The notes: a model not told the origin generated them from the letters alone. 64,000 nt of DNA from ZC4RG20 sp963782445 (GCA_963782445.1 CAWAJM010000001.1:2356001-2420000); one strand, 5' to 3'. Positions 35,428 through 46,122 are shown, numbered from the stretch's first letter. Numbers and translations are program-made.

Positions 35428-36177
35428 TTACGGATGTTCCCGAGCCGGAAGTCGCTGCGGAGGTACGTTTTCCTCCACAGGATGTGTTGTCATGAACGGG
35501 GCGCCACGCCTTTCATGCGCTATCTTCTGGACCAAGTCCTGGTAGCGTATGGCGCCGTCTCTCGTTTCGTCGACCATGACCGCCGCAACAGTTTTCTCCG
35601 CCCGCAGCTTTGCGAATGTCTTGATATCGGCGACAATAGTTGCCTCGTAGTAGAGTGGCCCAGGGTCGGCCAGGTCCTTCATCAACGATTGCCGCTCCGG
35701 CTCCGGGCTGGTCGCTAGCTCTGACTGGTAGCGTCGGAATATAAGGTTCCCGGTTGCCAACCAGAGACGCTTCGACAACTCGAAGTCACTGAGTATGGCT
35801 AGGTCTCTGGCGCCAACGCCCAGTGTTATCACCTCTCCTTTCTGCCCAACAGCCACCTTCGCATCAGCACCAGCGACTTCGAATCCAAGCTGTTTGGCGA
35901 GGCCTTCCAGGTCCCCGGAAGAAAGGCCGGTCGCAAAGACAACCGTCCCAAGAAAGGTAGCGCCAGGATTGGCGGCATTCACACTTCGGATCGTTAGCCT
36001 TTCATCTGCCGCGGCACGCCTCTCTTCTATCGTACGGTGACTGGACGCCCGGAAAGCAGCGCTCAAAGCGCTAGCCGCCATATCGGAGTCGCTAGCCCGC
36101 TGAGCACGCACGTATTGCGACGTCATCATGAGCGCGATGCCGAAACCCAGGAAGGTCCCTGAGAAGCTAAGATTCAT
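35428..36177 (-). CDS. Hypothetical exported protein (element cargo)
   Basis: 249 residues starting MNLSFSGTFLGFGIALMM, chosen because GGAG lies six bases upstream; the frame opens to 36234. A signal peptide or single anchor ends near YVRAQ. The rest is soluble, mixed alpha/beta (GATFLGTVVFATGLSSGDLEGLAKQLGFEVAGADAKVAVG), with a charged C-terminal half. No family recognised. Lower G+C than the flanks. It precedes the Cys-rich secreted protein gene on the same strand by 51 bp, so the two may be cotranscribed. Confidence 0.6.
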   Translation of the reverse strand: MNLSFSGTFLGFGIALMMTSQYVRAQRASDSDMAASALSAAFRASSHRTIEERRAAADERLTIRSVNAANPGATFLGTVVFATGLSSGDLEGLAKQLGFEVAGADAKVAVGQKGEVITLGVGARDLAILSDFELSKRLWLATGNLIFRRYQSELATSPEPERQSLMKDLADPGPLYYEATIVADIKTFAKLRAEKTVAAVMVDETRDGAIRYQDLVQKIAHERRGAPFMTTHPVEENVPPQRLPAREHP

Positions 36178-36499
36178 TTGGGTCTCCGTTATCCGGTCGA
36201 TATCCAAACCCGCGACGCCTGACGCCTTGCGCACTCATCAGGTACGGCTCATGCAAGAAGCACGATCGACGGCAGCGTCGGCCGAAGAACCTGAAGCATT
36301 TATTTGTTTGGGTCTCTTAGCATACGCCATTTCGTTGAGCCTTGCAATAGTCTCGGTGCTGCTACTACCTTGTTGGCGCTCTATCTATATTTGCTAACCT
36401 CTATGAGACACGGGGCGACGCCAAAGAGCCACTGGAGCCGGGCACAGCGAGCCTGGCGAGTGCCCCGAACCCGCTCAGGCAGTCTCGATACGCAACGGA

Positions 36500-37430
36500 G
36501 GTGGAAGATCAGGAAAGGGAATCAGACACCGGAACGCCCGACGCCTGGAGCAGGCCGGGGCCGGCAAAGAACCTTGTGTCGTCGAGTAGAACGGCAGCAG
36601 CGCCGCGGAAAAGCGCGCCTCGCTCATCCCGGACCCGCGGTCGGCGACCTCGATGTGCCACTCGGCCCCGGCGCGCCGGATACGGACCTTGACCTCGCCG
36701 CCCGCACTGCCGGACTCGTGCGCGTTTTTTGATTAGGTTGATGAGAACTTGCTCGAGCTGTGCCGAGTCGAAGTGAGCGGTGTCGCCGGGTATGGGCCCG
36801 TCGAGACGGAAGCGGCAATGCATGGGCGAGGCGCTCGAGAAAGCCGTTCCACGCGACGGGCTCGCTGCGCGGCATCGGCAGCTTCGCGAAATCTGCGTAG
36901 CCCGAGATGAAGCGGTTCAGGTGCCCGGCGCGCTCGGCGATCGTCGCGAATACTCGCGACACGGAGCGGCCATCGTCGCGACGCGCGAGCTCGGCACCGG
37001 AATGCGCCAGCGACGAGATCGGGGCCAACGAATTGTTGAGCTCGTGACTGATCAAGCGGATGAGCCGCTTCCAGGTGGCGACTTCCTGCCGGGCGAGTTC
37101 GCGCGTCATGCGCCGGAACAAATACAGCCGGTGCTCTCGTCCTCGCAGATGGGAGGGACGCTGCGATACGTGGCAGGTCTCCTCGTCACCCTCCAAATCC
37201 ACGGAGAACAGCGTATCCGCGCCGCCGTCGACGGCAGCCCGCAGCGCGTCGGGCACGGCGGCAAGGACGGCGGCCAACGGCCTGCCGATCAGGTCCCGGC
37301 CCTCGTCGAACAGCCGTCGCGCGGCCAGGTTGGCATAGACGATGCGGCTCCCGGCATCCGTCACGATCAGCGCAACCGGCGTATTCTGCACGATCGTGTC
37401 GAGCAGCAGCTCGCGCTGGTGCCGCCATCG
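36500..37430 (-). pseudogene. NtrY-like sensor histidine kinase, multiply frameshifted
   Basis: Pieces in three frames give, in order, a PAS domain (QNTPVALIVTDAGSRIVYANLAARRLFDEG), a HisKA domain with His in LIRLISHELNNSLAPISSLAHSG, then FDSAQLEQVLINLIK (N box), and finally EWHIEVADRGSGMSEARFSAALLPFYST (G1 and F boxes). One shift lies near 36830, another at an AAAAAA run near 36727, where removing one A restores LINLIKNAHESG. The G2 end of the ATPase domain is lost near 36570, and the 5' end is cut at the IS1380 junction. It is a relic of a cytoplasmic or membrane two-component sensor. Confidence 0.8.
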
Positions 37431-38378
37431 ATGTCGACGGGACGGTCGTCTCGACGGGCCTTCAGGTTGAGCGCGCCGAGCGCGGCTACAACCCTCATCG
37501 CCGAAAGGTCCCGAGCTACTACCCGATCATGGCGCACTTGGCCGAGACGACGCATGTGCTGCGGGTGCGCAACCGCTCAGGCAACGTGCACGACGGTAAA
37601 GCCTCTCTGCGTTTTTTTGCGGGAGCTGTGGCACCAGCTGTCGGCCTTCTCGATGCCCAGACGCCAGATCCGTTTTCGCATGGATGGCGCGTTTTTCCGA
37701 GAAGATGTGCTTCGTTGGCTCAGCTGGAGAGAGGTCGGCTACGCCGTCAAGGTTCCCTTCTATCGCTGGCTCGATCTACAGCAGTTCATCCGAAACGCTC
37801 CTGACTGGACACGCGTCACTGACGAGGCATCGGGGTTCATCGTGCCAGCGGTGGCGACGCCCTGGGGAAGATCGCTGCCGGTGGCGATTTACCGGCGCAA
37901 GGTCGCGCATCGCACCGCCAAGAACTATCAGCTGGACCTGTTCGACCCGGACGACGGCCACTACGAGTACTCGGCAGTTACGAGCAATCTCGATTACACG
38001 CTCGCAAACCTCTGGTATTTCATCGCAGGCCGCGGCGCGCATGAGAAGACGATCGGGCAACTGAAGAGCGGGCTCGCCTTCCACGCCGTGCCGACGCTCG
38101 CCTACGCCGCCAACAGTGCGTGGCAGCAGCTCGTCGCTCTCACGCACAACCTCTTGACGAACTTCCAGATCGACACCGGTGCCGAGCTGCGTCGCCGCAC
38201 GCGTAAGCAAACGGCTATACCGCGGTTGTCGACTGTGCAGACGCTGCGCTTCACCCTCTTCACCCGTGCCGCAGCGCTGATACGCCCGGGCGGACGAACG
38301 GTGCTGCGCCTGAGTAACAACGCCGCCACGCAGCGCTTGTTCAATCGAATCGAACAAGCCTTGCCTTGTGCGGCCTAA
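37431..38378 (+). pseudogene. IS1380-family transposase, 5'-truncated and frameshifted
   Basis: The first frame reads IDVDGTVVSTGLQVERAERGYNPHRRKVPSYYPIMAHLAETTHVLRVRNRSGNVHDGKASLRF. At a run of seven T (37612-37618) the frame changes; the rest is RELWHQLSAFSMP through NLWYFIAGRGAHEKTIGQLKSGLAFHAVPT and ends at 38378. The YNPHxRxxxSYxP and EKxIxxLKxG blocks are typical of IS1380. The N-terminal third is missing, so the element cannot move itself. Confidence 0.82.
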
Positions 38379-39073
<695 letters not shown>

Positions 39074-39087
39074 CGGATTTCAGCGAA

Positions 39088-39116
39088 TTCTATATCACGG
39101 CACCCCGGCCGTGAAG
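39088..39116 (-). promoter_or_regulatory. Predicted tRNA-Gly promoter
   Basis: TTCACG (-35, 39111-39116) and TAGAAT (-10, 39088-39093) with a 17-bp spacer, 14 bp upstream of the tRNA 5' end. Confidence 0.5.
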
Positions 39117-39212
39117 CCTCTTGCGTGCCCCCCCAGCCCCGCCCGCCTTCACGCGAGGCCCCGCGGTCCGTGCGCGGTCCGTCGCGCCCCCGACCGAGCA
39201 CGGGGAGACAAC

Positions 39213-40325
39213 CTAGGCTTTTGGACCCGGCATCAAACCCGCGACCTCGAGCCGGATCCGGTAGACGACGTCGCAAGCCGTGATGAACAGGCTCTTCCCG
39301 TCCGTGTCACCGAAAGCGAGGTTCGTCGCGCAGATCTGCCGCTTGGGCTCGCCGCCCTCGATCGGCAGGTTGAGATAGCCGAGGAGCTTGCCGGTCGGCG
39401 CCGTGATCCGGATGATGCCCGGCCCCGCCCCGCTCGTCGAGTAGAGGTTGCCAAGCGTATCCACCTTCATGCCGTCGCCGATGCCCGGGCCCTGCGCGAA
39501 CACGGTGCCTGCGCCGAGCGTGCCGCCCGGCTTCACCTCGTAGCGGATGATTTTCTGAAGCGCCGTAAGGTAGAGGTACCGCTCGTCGGGCGAGAGCGCG
39601 ATACCGTTTGGAATACCGCCGAGCGTCGCGGCATCGAGCACCCTCTTCGAACGACCGTCTCTGATGAGCCAGATGCCGTTCGGCATCTGTTTGTTGGGGC
39701 TGCGTCCCGCGCCTCGCAAACCGAAGTCGTTGTCGGTGAGATAGACGGCGTCGTCGTGCGTCACGGCAATGTCGTTCGGTCCGCTGAAGCGCTTGCCGTT
39801 CGCCCCGCCCGAAAGCACAGTGCGCGTTCCGTCCTTCTCGAGCCGCATGACTTCGCGGTCGTCGTCCGCGCACCAGATCAGGCGCCCCACCGAGTCGAGG
39901 CTCGCGCAACTCGGCCCGATCAAGAGCACGTGCGAGCGGCCGCTGCGAGTCTGCGCCCCGACGTGCTCGATGTCCGTGCCCGTATAGCCGGCCTGCTCGA
40001 GAAACACGGAGACGTGCTTGTCCGCAGAGATTTTGTAAATGACGTTGTCGATGAGACCGCCCACGAGCAGATACCCCGAACGCCCCTGCCGTACCCAGAC
40101 CGGCCCCTCGCTGAGGCCAAAGCCCCTGGCGAGCGGCTCGAGTTTCGCGTTCCGCGCGACGATGGCGTCGAGCGCAGGGTCCGCGCGCGTGATGCTGAAG
40201 GGCTGCGGCGCGGGCGGCGGGCCGTCGCCGCGCATGGAAGGTGCGTGCTGGGATGCGGCCGGATCGGCGAGCGCTGCCGCCAGAGAGATCGCCGTGAGGG
40301 CGGCGGTTGCGAGGCGTCGAGACAT
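39213..40325 (-). CDS. Secreted SMP-30/gluconolactonase-like beta-propeller
   Basis: 370 residues with a signal peptide (LATAALTAISLAAALADPAASQ). The six-bladed SMP-30/gluconolaconase fold is shown by LSEGPVWV, SGPNDIAVTHDDAVYLTDNDFGL, IPNGIALSPDERYLYLT, and GIGDGMKVDTLGNLYST, in which Glu, Asn and Asp ligands for the active-site metal can be seen. Such enzymes hydrolyse sugar lactones or similar esters; here probably in the periplasm. Substrate unknown. It begins 140 bp past the tRNA gene, on the chromosomal side. Confidence 0.88.
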   Translation of the reverse strand: MSRRLATAALTAISLAAALADPAASQHAPSMRGDGPPPAPQPFSITRADPALDAIVARNAKLEPLARGFGLSEGPVWVRQGRSGYLLVGGLIDNVIYKISADKHVSVFLEQAGYTGTDIEHVGAQTRSGRSHVLLIGPSCASLDSVGRLIWCADDDREVMRLEKDGTRTVLSGGANGKRFSGPNDIAVTHDDAVYLTDNDFGLRGAGRSPNKQMPNGIWLIRDGRSKRVLDAATLGGIPNGIALSPDERYLYLTALQKIIRYEVKPGGTLGAGTVFAQGPGIGDGMKVDTLGNLYSTSGAGPGIIRITAPTGKLLGYLNLPIEGGEPKRQICATNLAFGDTDGKSLFITACDVVYRIRLEVAGLMPGPKA

Positions 40326-40530
40326 ACTGCATCACCCAATCAGGCGGCGTAAGGGCCCACGTATTCTGCCATGCCGTCGGTGCCCCCGCCCCTCCGCAAT
40401 ACCCAGCGTGCCCTTGGGCCTGTGGCGCGCAGAATGGACTTCGTGCGTCACATCATTTATGTGCATTAAGGATTTGTTTTATTGATTCTTTATGCGCGGA
40501 ACGTCCTCGCAACGCCGGCCGGCCGGCGGC

Positions 40531-40686
40531 TCAGGCTCCGAGGGCCGTCGCAATGTCGTAGAGCTGGTCGGCCGCGTAAGCGAGGCCGTCGGCAAGTCTC
40601 CATACCGAGACGACGAGCAATGCGAACAGAACCGTATTGATCCAGGCCCTGACCGCCTTGCTCCTCGTACCCTTCACGCTATCCAT
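40531..40686 (-). CDS. Small single-span membrane protein (51 aa)
   Basis: Starts MDSVKGTRSKAVRAWINTV with GAGGGG nine bases upstream. One hydrophobic helix (WINTVLFALLVVSVWRLADGLAYAA) with a basic N-terminus suggests an inner-membrane protein with its N-terminus inside. No family recognised. A good ribosome site and sensible topology support it, but it is short. Confidence 0.45.
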   Translation of the reverse strand: MDSVKGTRSKAVRAWINTVLFALLVVSVWRLADGLAYAADQLYDIATALGA

Positions 40687-40940
40687 GGTGTAAATCCCCT
40701 CGATGATCGGTCCGCCATTCTCTCCCGGAAGGGCGGCGCCTGCACGCAGTCGTGCGGCGCGCCTCGACGTAGCGGTCCGATTGGGCGCGCTATTCAACGA
40801 AGGGGGATCACGATTCGGTAGGGGATCACGGCTCGGGCCGTGGCGCCGCGGCCTCGTTCGGCGCGGCATGCCGAGTGGGGTATTCGATGAAAAGCCGGGC
40901 GGCGGTACATCGCCGCCCGGCAGCGTGCCCCGAACGGCTG

Positions 40941-42116
40941 TCAGTCGTCCCGCCGTCCGCCGTGCTTCATGAACTCGTACGTGAGCTCCTTGCACGGGAC
41001 TTTCTGGTAGGGCGTATTGGATAGATACACGGTATCCGACCCATGGTACGGCTGGGCCAGATAGACGGGATCCGTGACGGTGTAGTCCCGCTTGATCGAC
41101 CATTTGTCCGTATCGACCGTGTAGCGCTCGACGATATGCAGCTTGTCGCTGTTGCGCGTCGGCGGCACGAGCACGCCGGGCTTGAAGCCGATCGTATCGA
41201 CCACGAGGGTATTACCCTCCCAGTGGCCAATGGAATGGCCTTCCCGGCTCGGCTCGACGTTCGCCGGATGATGGTCCATATCCATGTAGATACGACGCTG
41301 AGAGCTGTAAGAGCCGTAAGTCATGTCGATCACGCGTTGGCCGTCGGGCAGCGTGTGCTGCCTGATTCGGTTGACGGGCCAATCGAACGTCCAGTCGAAG
41401 ATGATGCTCGTCGTGTTGCACGAGAAGCGCGGATTGTCCGTCGGCGAGGACCGATCGAACGCTTTCGCGGCCGCCTTGCCGGCATCCGTATAGACGGGCC
41501 GCTCGGGGCGCGGGTACTGCGCACGGATCTGCTCGAGCGAGATCTTACCAGTGTGGTAGGCATTCACGAGATGCTTCGGCACCATGGCGCCGCTCCCGCC
41601 GCTGGGAGGGATGGTCAGCACGTATTCCTCGACGGCCCAGTCGCCAGTGATGTTCGGCACACCCGAAGGCAGCGTAGCCGCGCGATTGGCGGTATTGACG
41701 TTGGCCTTCGTGAACTGCTCATTGCGGCCGATCTTCGTGGCGTTGCCGCCGAGCGTGACGCTCTCGAGATAGCACGAATGCGGGTCCTCGCGGTGCGGGT
41801 GGCCCAACACGTGCACATGCATCCCCGGCTCGAAATCCACGTTCCAGCCCGAACGTCGGAGCAGCGTCGCCGAACGCATCGAGCAGCGCATCGAATACGG
41901 CTTGCCGTTCTTTTCCATGGTGAAGTAGATGTACGAATGCGGGTTGACCAGCTCGACTTTCGTCAACGTTCCCGAGTAGTCGACGAGCTTGTCCATCTCG
42001 AACATGCCGAAGCCGTGATGCGCCTGTGCGGAGCCGGTAAAGCCCAATATCAGGGCTGCAGTAGCCGTAGTAATAGCAATCGCTGCACTCGATTGCGTTC
42101 GCTCTCCTGAGTTCAC
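40941..42116 (-). CDS. DUF6152 domain fused to a secreted partner domain, paralogue 1
   Basis: 391 residues from the GTG at 42116, chosen for GGAGG seven bases upstream and because it puts a signal peptide (IAITTATAALILGFTGSAQA) at the start. The predicted mature protein begins HHGFGMFEMDKLVDYSG. Residues to about 130 are DUF6152 (VELVNPHSYIYF, LRRSGW, HVHVLGHPHREDPHSCYLE); the rest carries the partner domain (GDWAVEEYV, GHSIGHWEGNTLVVDTIGFKPG, ERYTVDTDKWSIKRDYTVTDPVYL, and CKELTYEF). It parallels the gene at 60867-62072. Periplasmic; function unknown. Confidence 0.85.
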   Translation of the reverse strand: MNSGERTQSSAAIAITTATAALILGFTGSAQAHHGFGMFEMDKLVDYSGTLTKVELVNPHSYIYFTMEKNGKPYSMRCSMRSATLLRRSGWNVDFEPGMHVHVLGHPHREDPHSCYLESVTLGGNATKIGRNEQFTKANVNTANRAATLPSGVPNITGDWAVEEYVLTIPPSGGSGAMVPKHLVNAYHTGKISLEQIRAQYPRPERPVYTDAGKAAAKAFDRSSPTDNPRFSCNTTSIIFDWTFDWPVNRIRQHTLPDGQRVIDMTYGSYSSQRRIYMDMDHHPANVEPSREGHSIGHWEGNTLVVDTIGFKPGVLVPPTRNSDKLHIVERYTVDTDKWSIKRDYTVTDPVYLAQPYHGSDTVYLSNTPYQKVPCKELTYEFMKHGGRRDD

Positions 42117-42264
42117 GAGTCGTCCTCCAAAAAATCTCGAAATCGCGGGCACCAGGGCCCGATTGCTGAGCTGCGACCGCAACGGTTTGGGCCACTTACA
42201 CAACATTGAGAAAAAAACATTGTAAGGCAACTGATACCTGCGGGCCCAGCCGAATGCGCCGAGC

Positions 42265-42525
42265 TCAACCGCCGCCGTGGTCCTTCAGCTCCTTACGCTC
42301 GTATTCGCGTTGGGCATGCTGCTGCTCACGCTGCACGGCGCCGGCGGCGCGGCGCGCCTTGTCGAACGAGCGCTGGCGCGTGCCCTTCGTGCTGACGATG
42401 GGTAACGACACGAGCCGTTGCAGGTCCCGGCCCTTGCAGGCCGGGCAATCCGGAGTTTCGCCCACGCGCACGAGTTCTTCGAACTCATGCCCGCAGCCGC
42501 TGCACTTGTATTCGTAAATAGGCAT
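42265..42525 (-). CDS. FmdB-type zinc ribbon regulatory protein
   Basis: 86 residues. The start MPIYEYKCSGCGHEFEELVRVGETPDCPACKG holds the two CxxC pairs of the FmdB/zf-CTC ribbon, which binds zinc. The C-terminal half is charged and likely helical or disordered. FmdB-like proteins are small putative regulators. It lies just downstream of the NiCoT permease gene on the same strand (30-bp gap), so cotranscription is likely. Confidence 0.9.
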   Translation of the reverse strand: MPIYEYKCSGCGHEFEELVRVGETPDCPACKGRDLQRLVSLPIVSTKGTRQRSFDKARRAAGAVQREQQHAQREYERKELKDHGGG

Positions 42526-42555
42526 AACTGCAAACCTCGCCTGCCGCGCGCGGCA

Positions 42556-43635
42556 TCAGGCGTTCGAGGGAACGTCGGAATCCGCGCCCACGTCGATTTC
42601 GTCGTAGCGCTTGACTCGGTAAATGAATACCGAGAATAGCCAGCCGAACGCAAAGATACCGATGATCGTATAACCGAGAATCCCGAAGTTCTGGTTGATC
42701 ATGCCGACGACGTTCCACAGCGGCCCCTTCAGACCCAGCTCCTGACGCATGAGCCCGAGCGTCTCGATGCCCCCGATGACGACGGCCACGAGCACCGAAA
42801 TGAACGTGATCGTCATGTTGTAGAACAGCTTGCGGATCGGTTTCTTGAACGCCCAGCCGTATGCACCGAGCATCAGGATGCTGTCGGTCGTATCGATCAA
42901 GGACATGCCGACCGTGAACAGAAGCGGAAAGATCAGGATGGTGCCCAGCGAAAGTCCCTTGCTGGCTTGGGCCGCGGACATTCCGAACAAGCCGACCTCA
43001 GTGGCGGTATCGAAACCGAGTCCGAAGAGGAGTCCTATCGGAAACATGTGCCAGCTGCGCGAGACCATTCTGAACAGCGGGCGGAACACGCGCGCGAGCA
43101 GGCCTCGGCTGTTGAGCAGAATATCCAGATCTTCATCGACGAATTGCCCGCCCTTCATGACCGATCGAAAGGTCTTGAAGATGGACACGAAGATGACGAT
43201 GTTGAAGAAAGCGATAGCGAATAGGAACAGGGCCGAGACGAGCGTGCTGATCACACCGCCGAGACCTTCGAATGCATTGACCCGCGACCGAACGGCAACG
43301 GTCGCAAACGCGACAATAACCGACATCACGACGATCAATGTTGAGTGCCCCAGAGAGAAGAAGAGACCGACAGCAACCGGGCGCTTCTGCTCTTGCATCA
43401 TCTTTCGAGTGACGTTATCGATGGCAGCGATGTGATCTGCGTCTACCGCGTGCCGAAGGCCGAACGTGTAGGCAAGCAGCGCCGTTCCGAACAGCAATGG
43501 ACGGCCGTGGAGCAACAGATAAGCCCAGACCCAGACCGCCGCAGTGGCCATCCCGAGGATCGCATAGACGGTGATCAGTCGGCTTCGGAGGGTCTCGTCG
43601 CCGTCGTTGAATACGCTTAGAAACGATCGAATCAT
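42556..43635 (-). CDS. HoxN/HupN/NixA-family nickel/cobalt permease (NiCoT)
   Basis: 359 residues from the ATG at 43635, which has AAGGAG upstream; the longer frame is Arg-rich and rejected. Eight membrane helices carry the NiCoT signatures RHAVDADHIAAIDNVTR, FSLGHSTLIVV, LGFDTATEVGLF and GMSLIDTTDSILM. These inner-membrane secondary transporters take up Ni2+ and/or Co2+ with high affinity. FmdB follows it. Metal choice cannot be read reliably from the sequence. Confidence 0.95.
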   Translation of the reverse strand: MIRSFLSVFNDGDETLRSRLITVYAILGMATAAVWVWAYLLLHGRPLLFGTALLAYTFGLRHAVDADHIAAIDNVTRKMMQEQKRPVAVGLFFSLGHSTLIVVMSVIVAFATVAVRSRVNAFEGLGGVISTLVSALFLFAIAFFNIVIFVSIFKTFRSVMKGGQFVDEDLDILLNSRGLLARVFRPLFRMVSRSWHMFPIGLLFGLGFDTATEVGLFGMSAAQASKGLSLGTILIFPLLFTVGMSLIDTTDSILMLGAYGWAFKKPIRKLFYNMTITFISVLVAVVIGGIETLGLMRQELGLKGPLWNVVGMINQNFGILGYTIIGIFAFGWLFSVFIYRVKRYDEIDVGADSDVPSNA

Positions 43636-44047
43636 CGCGACGCGCTCCTTGCCCGGCCGGCCCCTCCTCGCCCGCCGAGGACCTCGGCGCGCTCCGCGCA
43701 AGCCCCGCTTGCAGGAATGGGCTCGTCGCTCATCATGCTGGCGAACACGCTGCCAAGCCACTCGTATGATCCGCTACCTTCGCGGGCGACGGCGCGGCTG
43801 TGACACAGCGGCCTCGGGGCCAGGCTTGCTGCGATGACTGTTTGGTTAATGGCGGCTCTCCGGTACCCGGAATGCGTTAAGCCTACGTTTCTTTCGACCG
43901 ACGCCAATTTCGCGAGTTCGGTTACACCGCTTCCGGACCGGCCCGCCAGCGACCGCAAAGGTTCCTCCGCCGTTTATGATTCGGTGCCCTTAGCCGCCGC
44001 AAACCCGCCACGAGTCGCGCGCCGAAGCCGCTCCATGAGGCCCGGAT
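43636..44047. other. 412-bp region between NiCoT and P-type ATPase genes
   Basis: No gene recognised on either strand. The leader of the NiCoT gene falls here. I looked for a cobalamin riboswitch (B12 box) and for NiCo riboswitch blocks and did not find a convincing match. Confidence 0.5.
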
Positions 44048-46087
44048 CTAGGCCGAAGACACCGCACCGGCCGCCGGGGGGGCAGCAGCGTTGAGGGCGG
44101 GCGGCGTCGGCGAAGTCGGCGCGTTTTCGGTCTCGTCGAACAGCAGCAGCCGTCCGGCATTGCCGAGACCGAGGAACGTGCTCAAATTGTGCAGCAGCGC
44201 CGCGATGATCGGGGCTTCGACGCCGAGCACACCGGCGCCGGCCAACACGGTCAGAGCGAACGTGAATCCCAGGCCGATCGCGACGTTGACGTAGATCGTC
44301 GTGCGGCAGCGCCGGCTGAGGCGGATGCACGTTCCGAGGCGGCGCAGATCGTTCGTCATCAACGCAAGATCGGCCGAGGCCAGGGCCACGTCTGCGCCCT
44401 GCGCGCCCATGGCCACGCCGACGGCGCCGGCGCGCAGCGCCAGCGAATCGTTGATGCCGTCGCCGACGACCATGGGGCGATGCCCCATCCTGATCTCCTC
44501 CTGGACGCGGTCCATCTTCTGCTCGGGCAGCATTTCCGCCCAGACTTCGTCGATACCGACTTCCGCGGCGGTTTCTTTCGCCACGGCCGCGCGATCGCCG
44601 GTCAGCAGGACCATGTGCTCGATACCGAGCGCTTTGAGATCCTGTACGGCCGGACGAGCGCTGCTGCGCAGCTGATCGAAGAACAGCAGCCAGCCGAGGA
44701 AACGGCCGTCCAAGCTCACGCCCGCCAGCGGACCGTGGTGGTCCGGGGGGGGCGGTACTTCGATTCCGAGCTTCTCGAACAGACTGGGACGGCCCATCGC
44801 GACCGGCTTGCCGTCGTATTCCCCCGTGACGCCGAACCCGCCGAGCTCCCGGGCGTCCGCGAGCTCCAGGTGCTCCTTCTCGGGCAAGGCCGCCGCCGCG
44901 GCGCGGCTCAGCGGATGGTTGCTCGCGGCGCCGAGACTCGCACCGAGCCGGCGCAGCAGCGCCTTGTCGCCGCCATCGACGGGCTCGACATCGGTCAGCC
45001 GCAGGTCGCCGGTCGTGATCGTGCCGGTCTTATCGAAAATGACCGAGGAGACGTTGGCGAGGTGCTCGAGGAAACCCGAGCCCTTGATCAAGATGCCGTG
45101 CCGGGCCGCGACGGCGATCGCGGCGACGGCCGTTGCCGGTGCAGCCAGCACGAGCGCGCAGGGGCACGAAGCGACGAGAACGGCCAACATCGCGGGTACG
45201 TTGCCGCTGATCAGCCAAACGCCGCCGGCCACGAGCAGAACGAGGGCCATATACTGGCCGGCGTAACGGTCGAGCAGGCGCGTGACGGGCGGCTTCGAAT
45301 TCTCCGCGTCCCGCATGAGGCTGATGATGCGGCCGACCGTGCTTTCGTCGCCTACGCGCGTGAGCTCGATTCGCAGCAGGCCGTCCAGGTTCATCGCGCC
45401 CGCGAGCGCCTGGTCGCCTGTCTTGACCTCCACGGGCACCGATTCGCCCGTCAGCGACGCCAGATCGAGACTCGAGTTACCCCGGCGTACGATACCGTCC
45501 GCCGGCACGCGTTCGCCGGCCCGCAGCTCGATGAGATCGCCGGCGTGCAGGTCCGTGCTGGGCACCATCTCGACGCTGCCATCCGACTTCACACGGCGGG
45601 TATCGACTTCCGTGAGCCGCGTCAGCGCGCTGACGGCTTCGTGCGAGCCCAGCATGCTGCGCTCTTCGAGCACGTGCCCGATGGTCATGATGATGGGCAG
45701 GAAAGCGGCCGTCATGAGGTTGCCGGTCGCCCACGCGGCGATCAACGCCAACGCGACGAGCCGATCGGTAATGCCGTGCAGGCTCGGCTCGCGCAGGCTG
45801 TTCCATGCCTCGACGAAAACGGGTATCGCCACGAGCGCGGCGCCGACGCCGGCGACGAGATTGGCGATGCCTCGCTCGGCGGGCAGGAACAGATCCATGG
45901 CGCCCGCGACGACGACGAGGCAAAGCGCGGCGAGCGCGAGCGTCAAGCGCAAGCCTAGGATGACGCGTTCGGCACGATTCAGTAGCTGACCGGGCTGCGT
46001 ACCGGCCTCGAGCGCATCCTGCACCGACGCGGCGGTGTTAAAGCAGGAACCCGATTCGTCCTTGGCAGTGTCTATAGCTACGCTCAT
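44048..46087 (-). CDS. P1B-type heavy-metal transporting ATPase
   Basis: 679 residues. P-type hallmarks are TGES (about residue 214), the transmembrane metal site SCPCALVLAAP (about 309), DKTGT phosphorylation site (about 350), SNHPLSRA (HP locus), and GDGINDSLALRAG. The CPC motif fits Cu, Zn or Cd pumps. There is no N-terminal HMA domain; the last helix pair reads APIIAALLHNLSTFLGLGNAGRLL, an unusual HNxST where Zn pumps usually have a different pattern. It exports metal across the inner membrane; which metal is uncertain. It is last in a run of four same-strand genes with three SPFH proteins. Confidence 0.93.
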   Translation of the reverse strand: MSVAIDTAKDESGSCFNTAASVQDALEAGTQPGQLLNRAERVILGLRLTLALAALCLVVVAGAMDLFLPAERGIANLVAGVGAALVAIPVFVEAWNSLREPSLHGITDRLVALALIAAWATGNLMTAAFLPIIMTIGHVLEERSMLGSHEAVSALTRLTEVDTRRVKSDGSVEMVPSTDLHAGDLIELRAGERVPADGIVRRGNSSLDLASLTGESVPVEVKTGDQALAGAMNLDGLLRIELTRVGDESTVGRIISLMRDAENSKPPVTRLLDRYAGQYMALVLLVAGGVWLISGNVPAMLAVLVASCPCALVLAAPATAVAAIAVAARHGILIKGSGFLEHLANVSSVIFDKTGTITTGDLRLTDVEPVDGGDKALLRRLGASLGAASNHPLSRAAAAALPEKEHLELADARELGGFGVTGEYDGKPVAMGRPSLFEKLGIEVPPPPDHHGPLAGVSLDGRFLGWLLFFDQLRSSARPAVQDLKALGIEHMVLLTGDRAAVAKETAAEVGIDEVWAEMLPEQKMDRVQEEIRMGHRPMVVGDGINDSLALRAGAVGVAMGAQGADVALASADLALMTNDLRRLGTCIRLSRRCRTTIYVNVAIGLGFTFALTVLAGAGVLGVEAPIIAALLHNLSTFLGLGNAGRLLLFDETENAPTSPTPPALNAAAPPAAGAVSSA

Positions 46088-46122
46088 CGTGAACTCCCGC
46101 CCTCACGGGCCCCAGCACTCAG

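Noticed and set aside
43636..43980. Cobalamin or NiCo riboswitch before the NiCoT gene
   Set aside because: The conserved B12-box and NiCo motif blocks are not recognisable in the leader.
44189..45958. A 589-residue plus-strand frame across the P-type ATPase
   Set aside because: Antisense to a gene with all P-type motifs; its own composition is His/Gln/Arg-rich without motifs.
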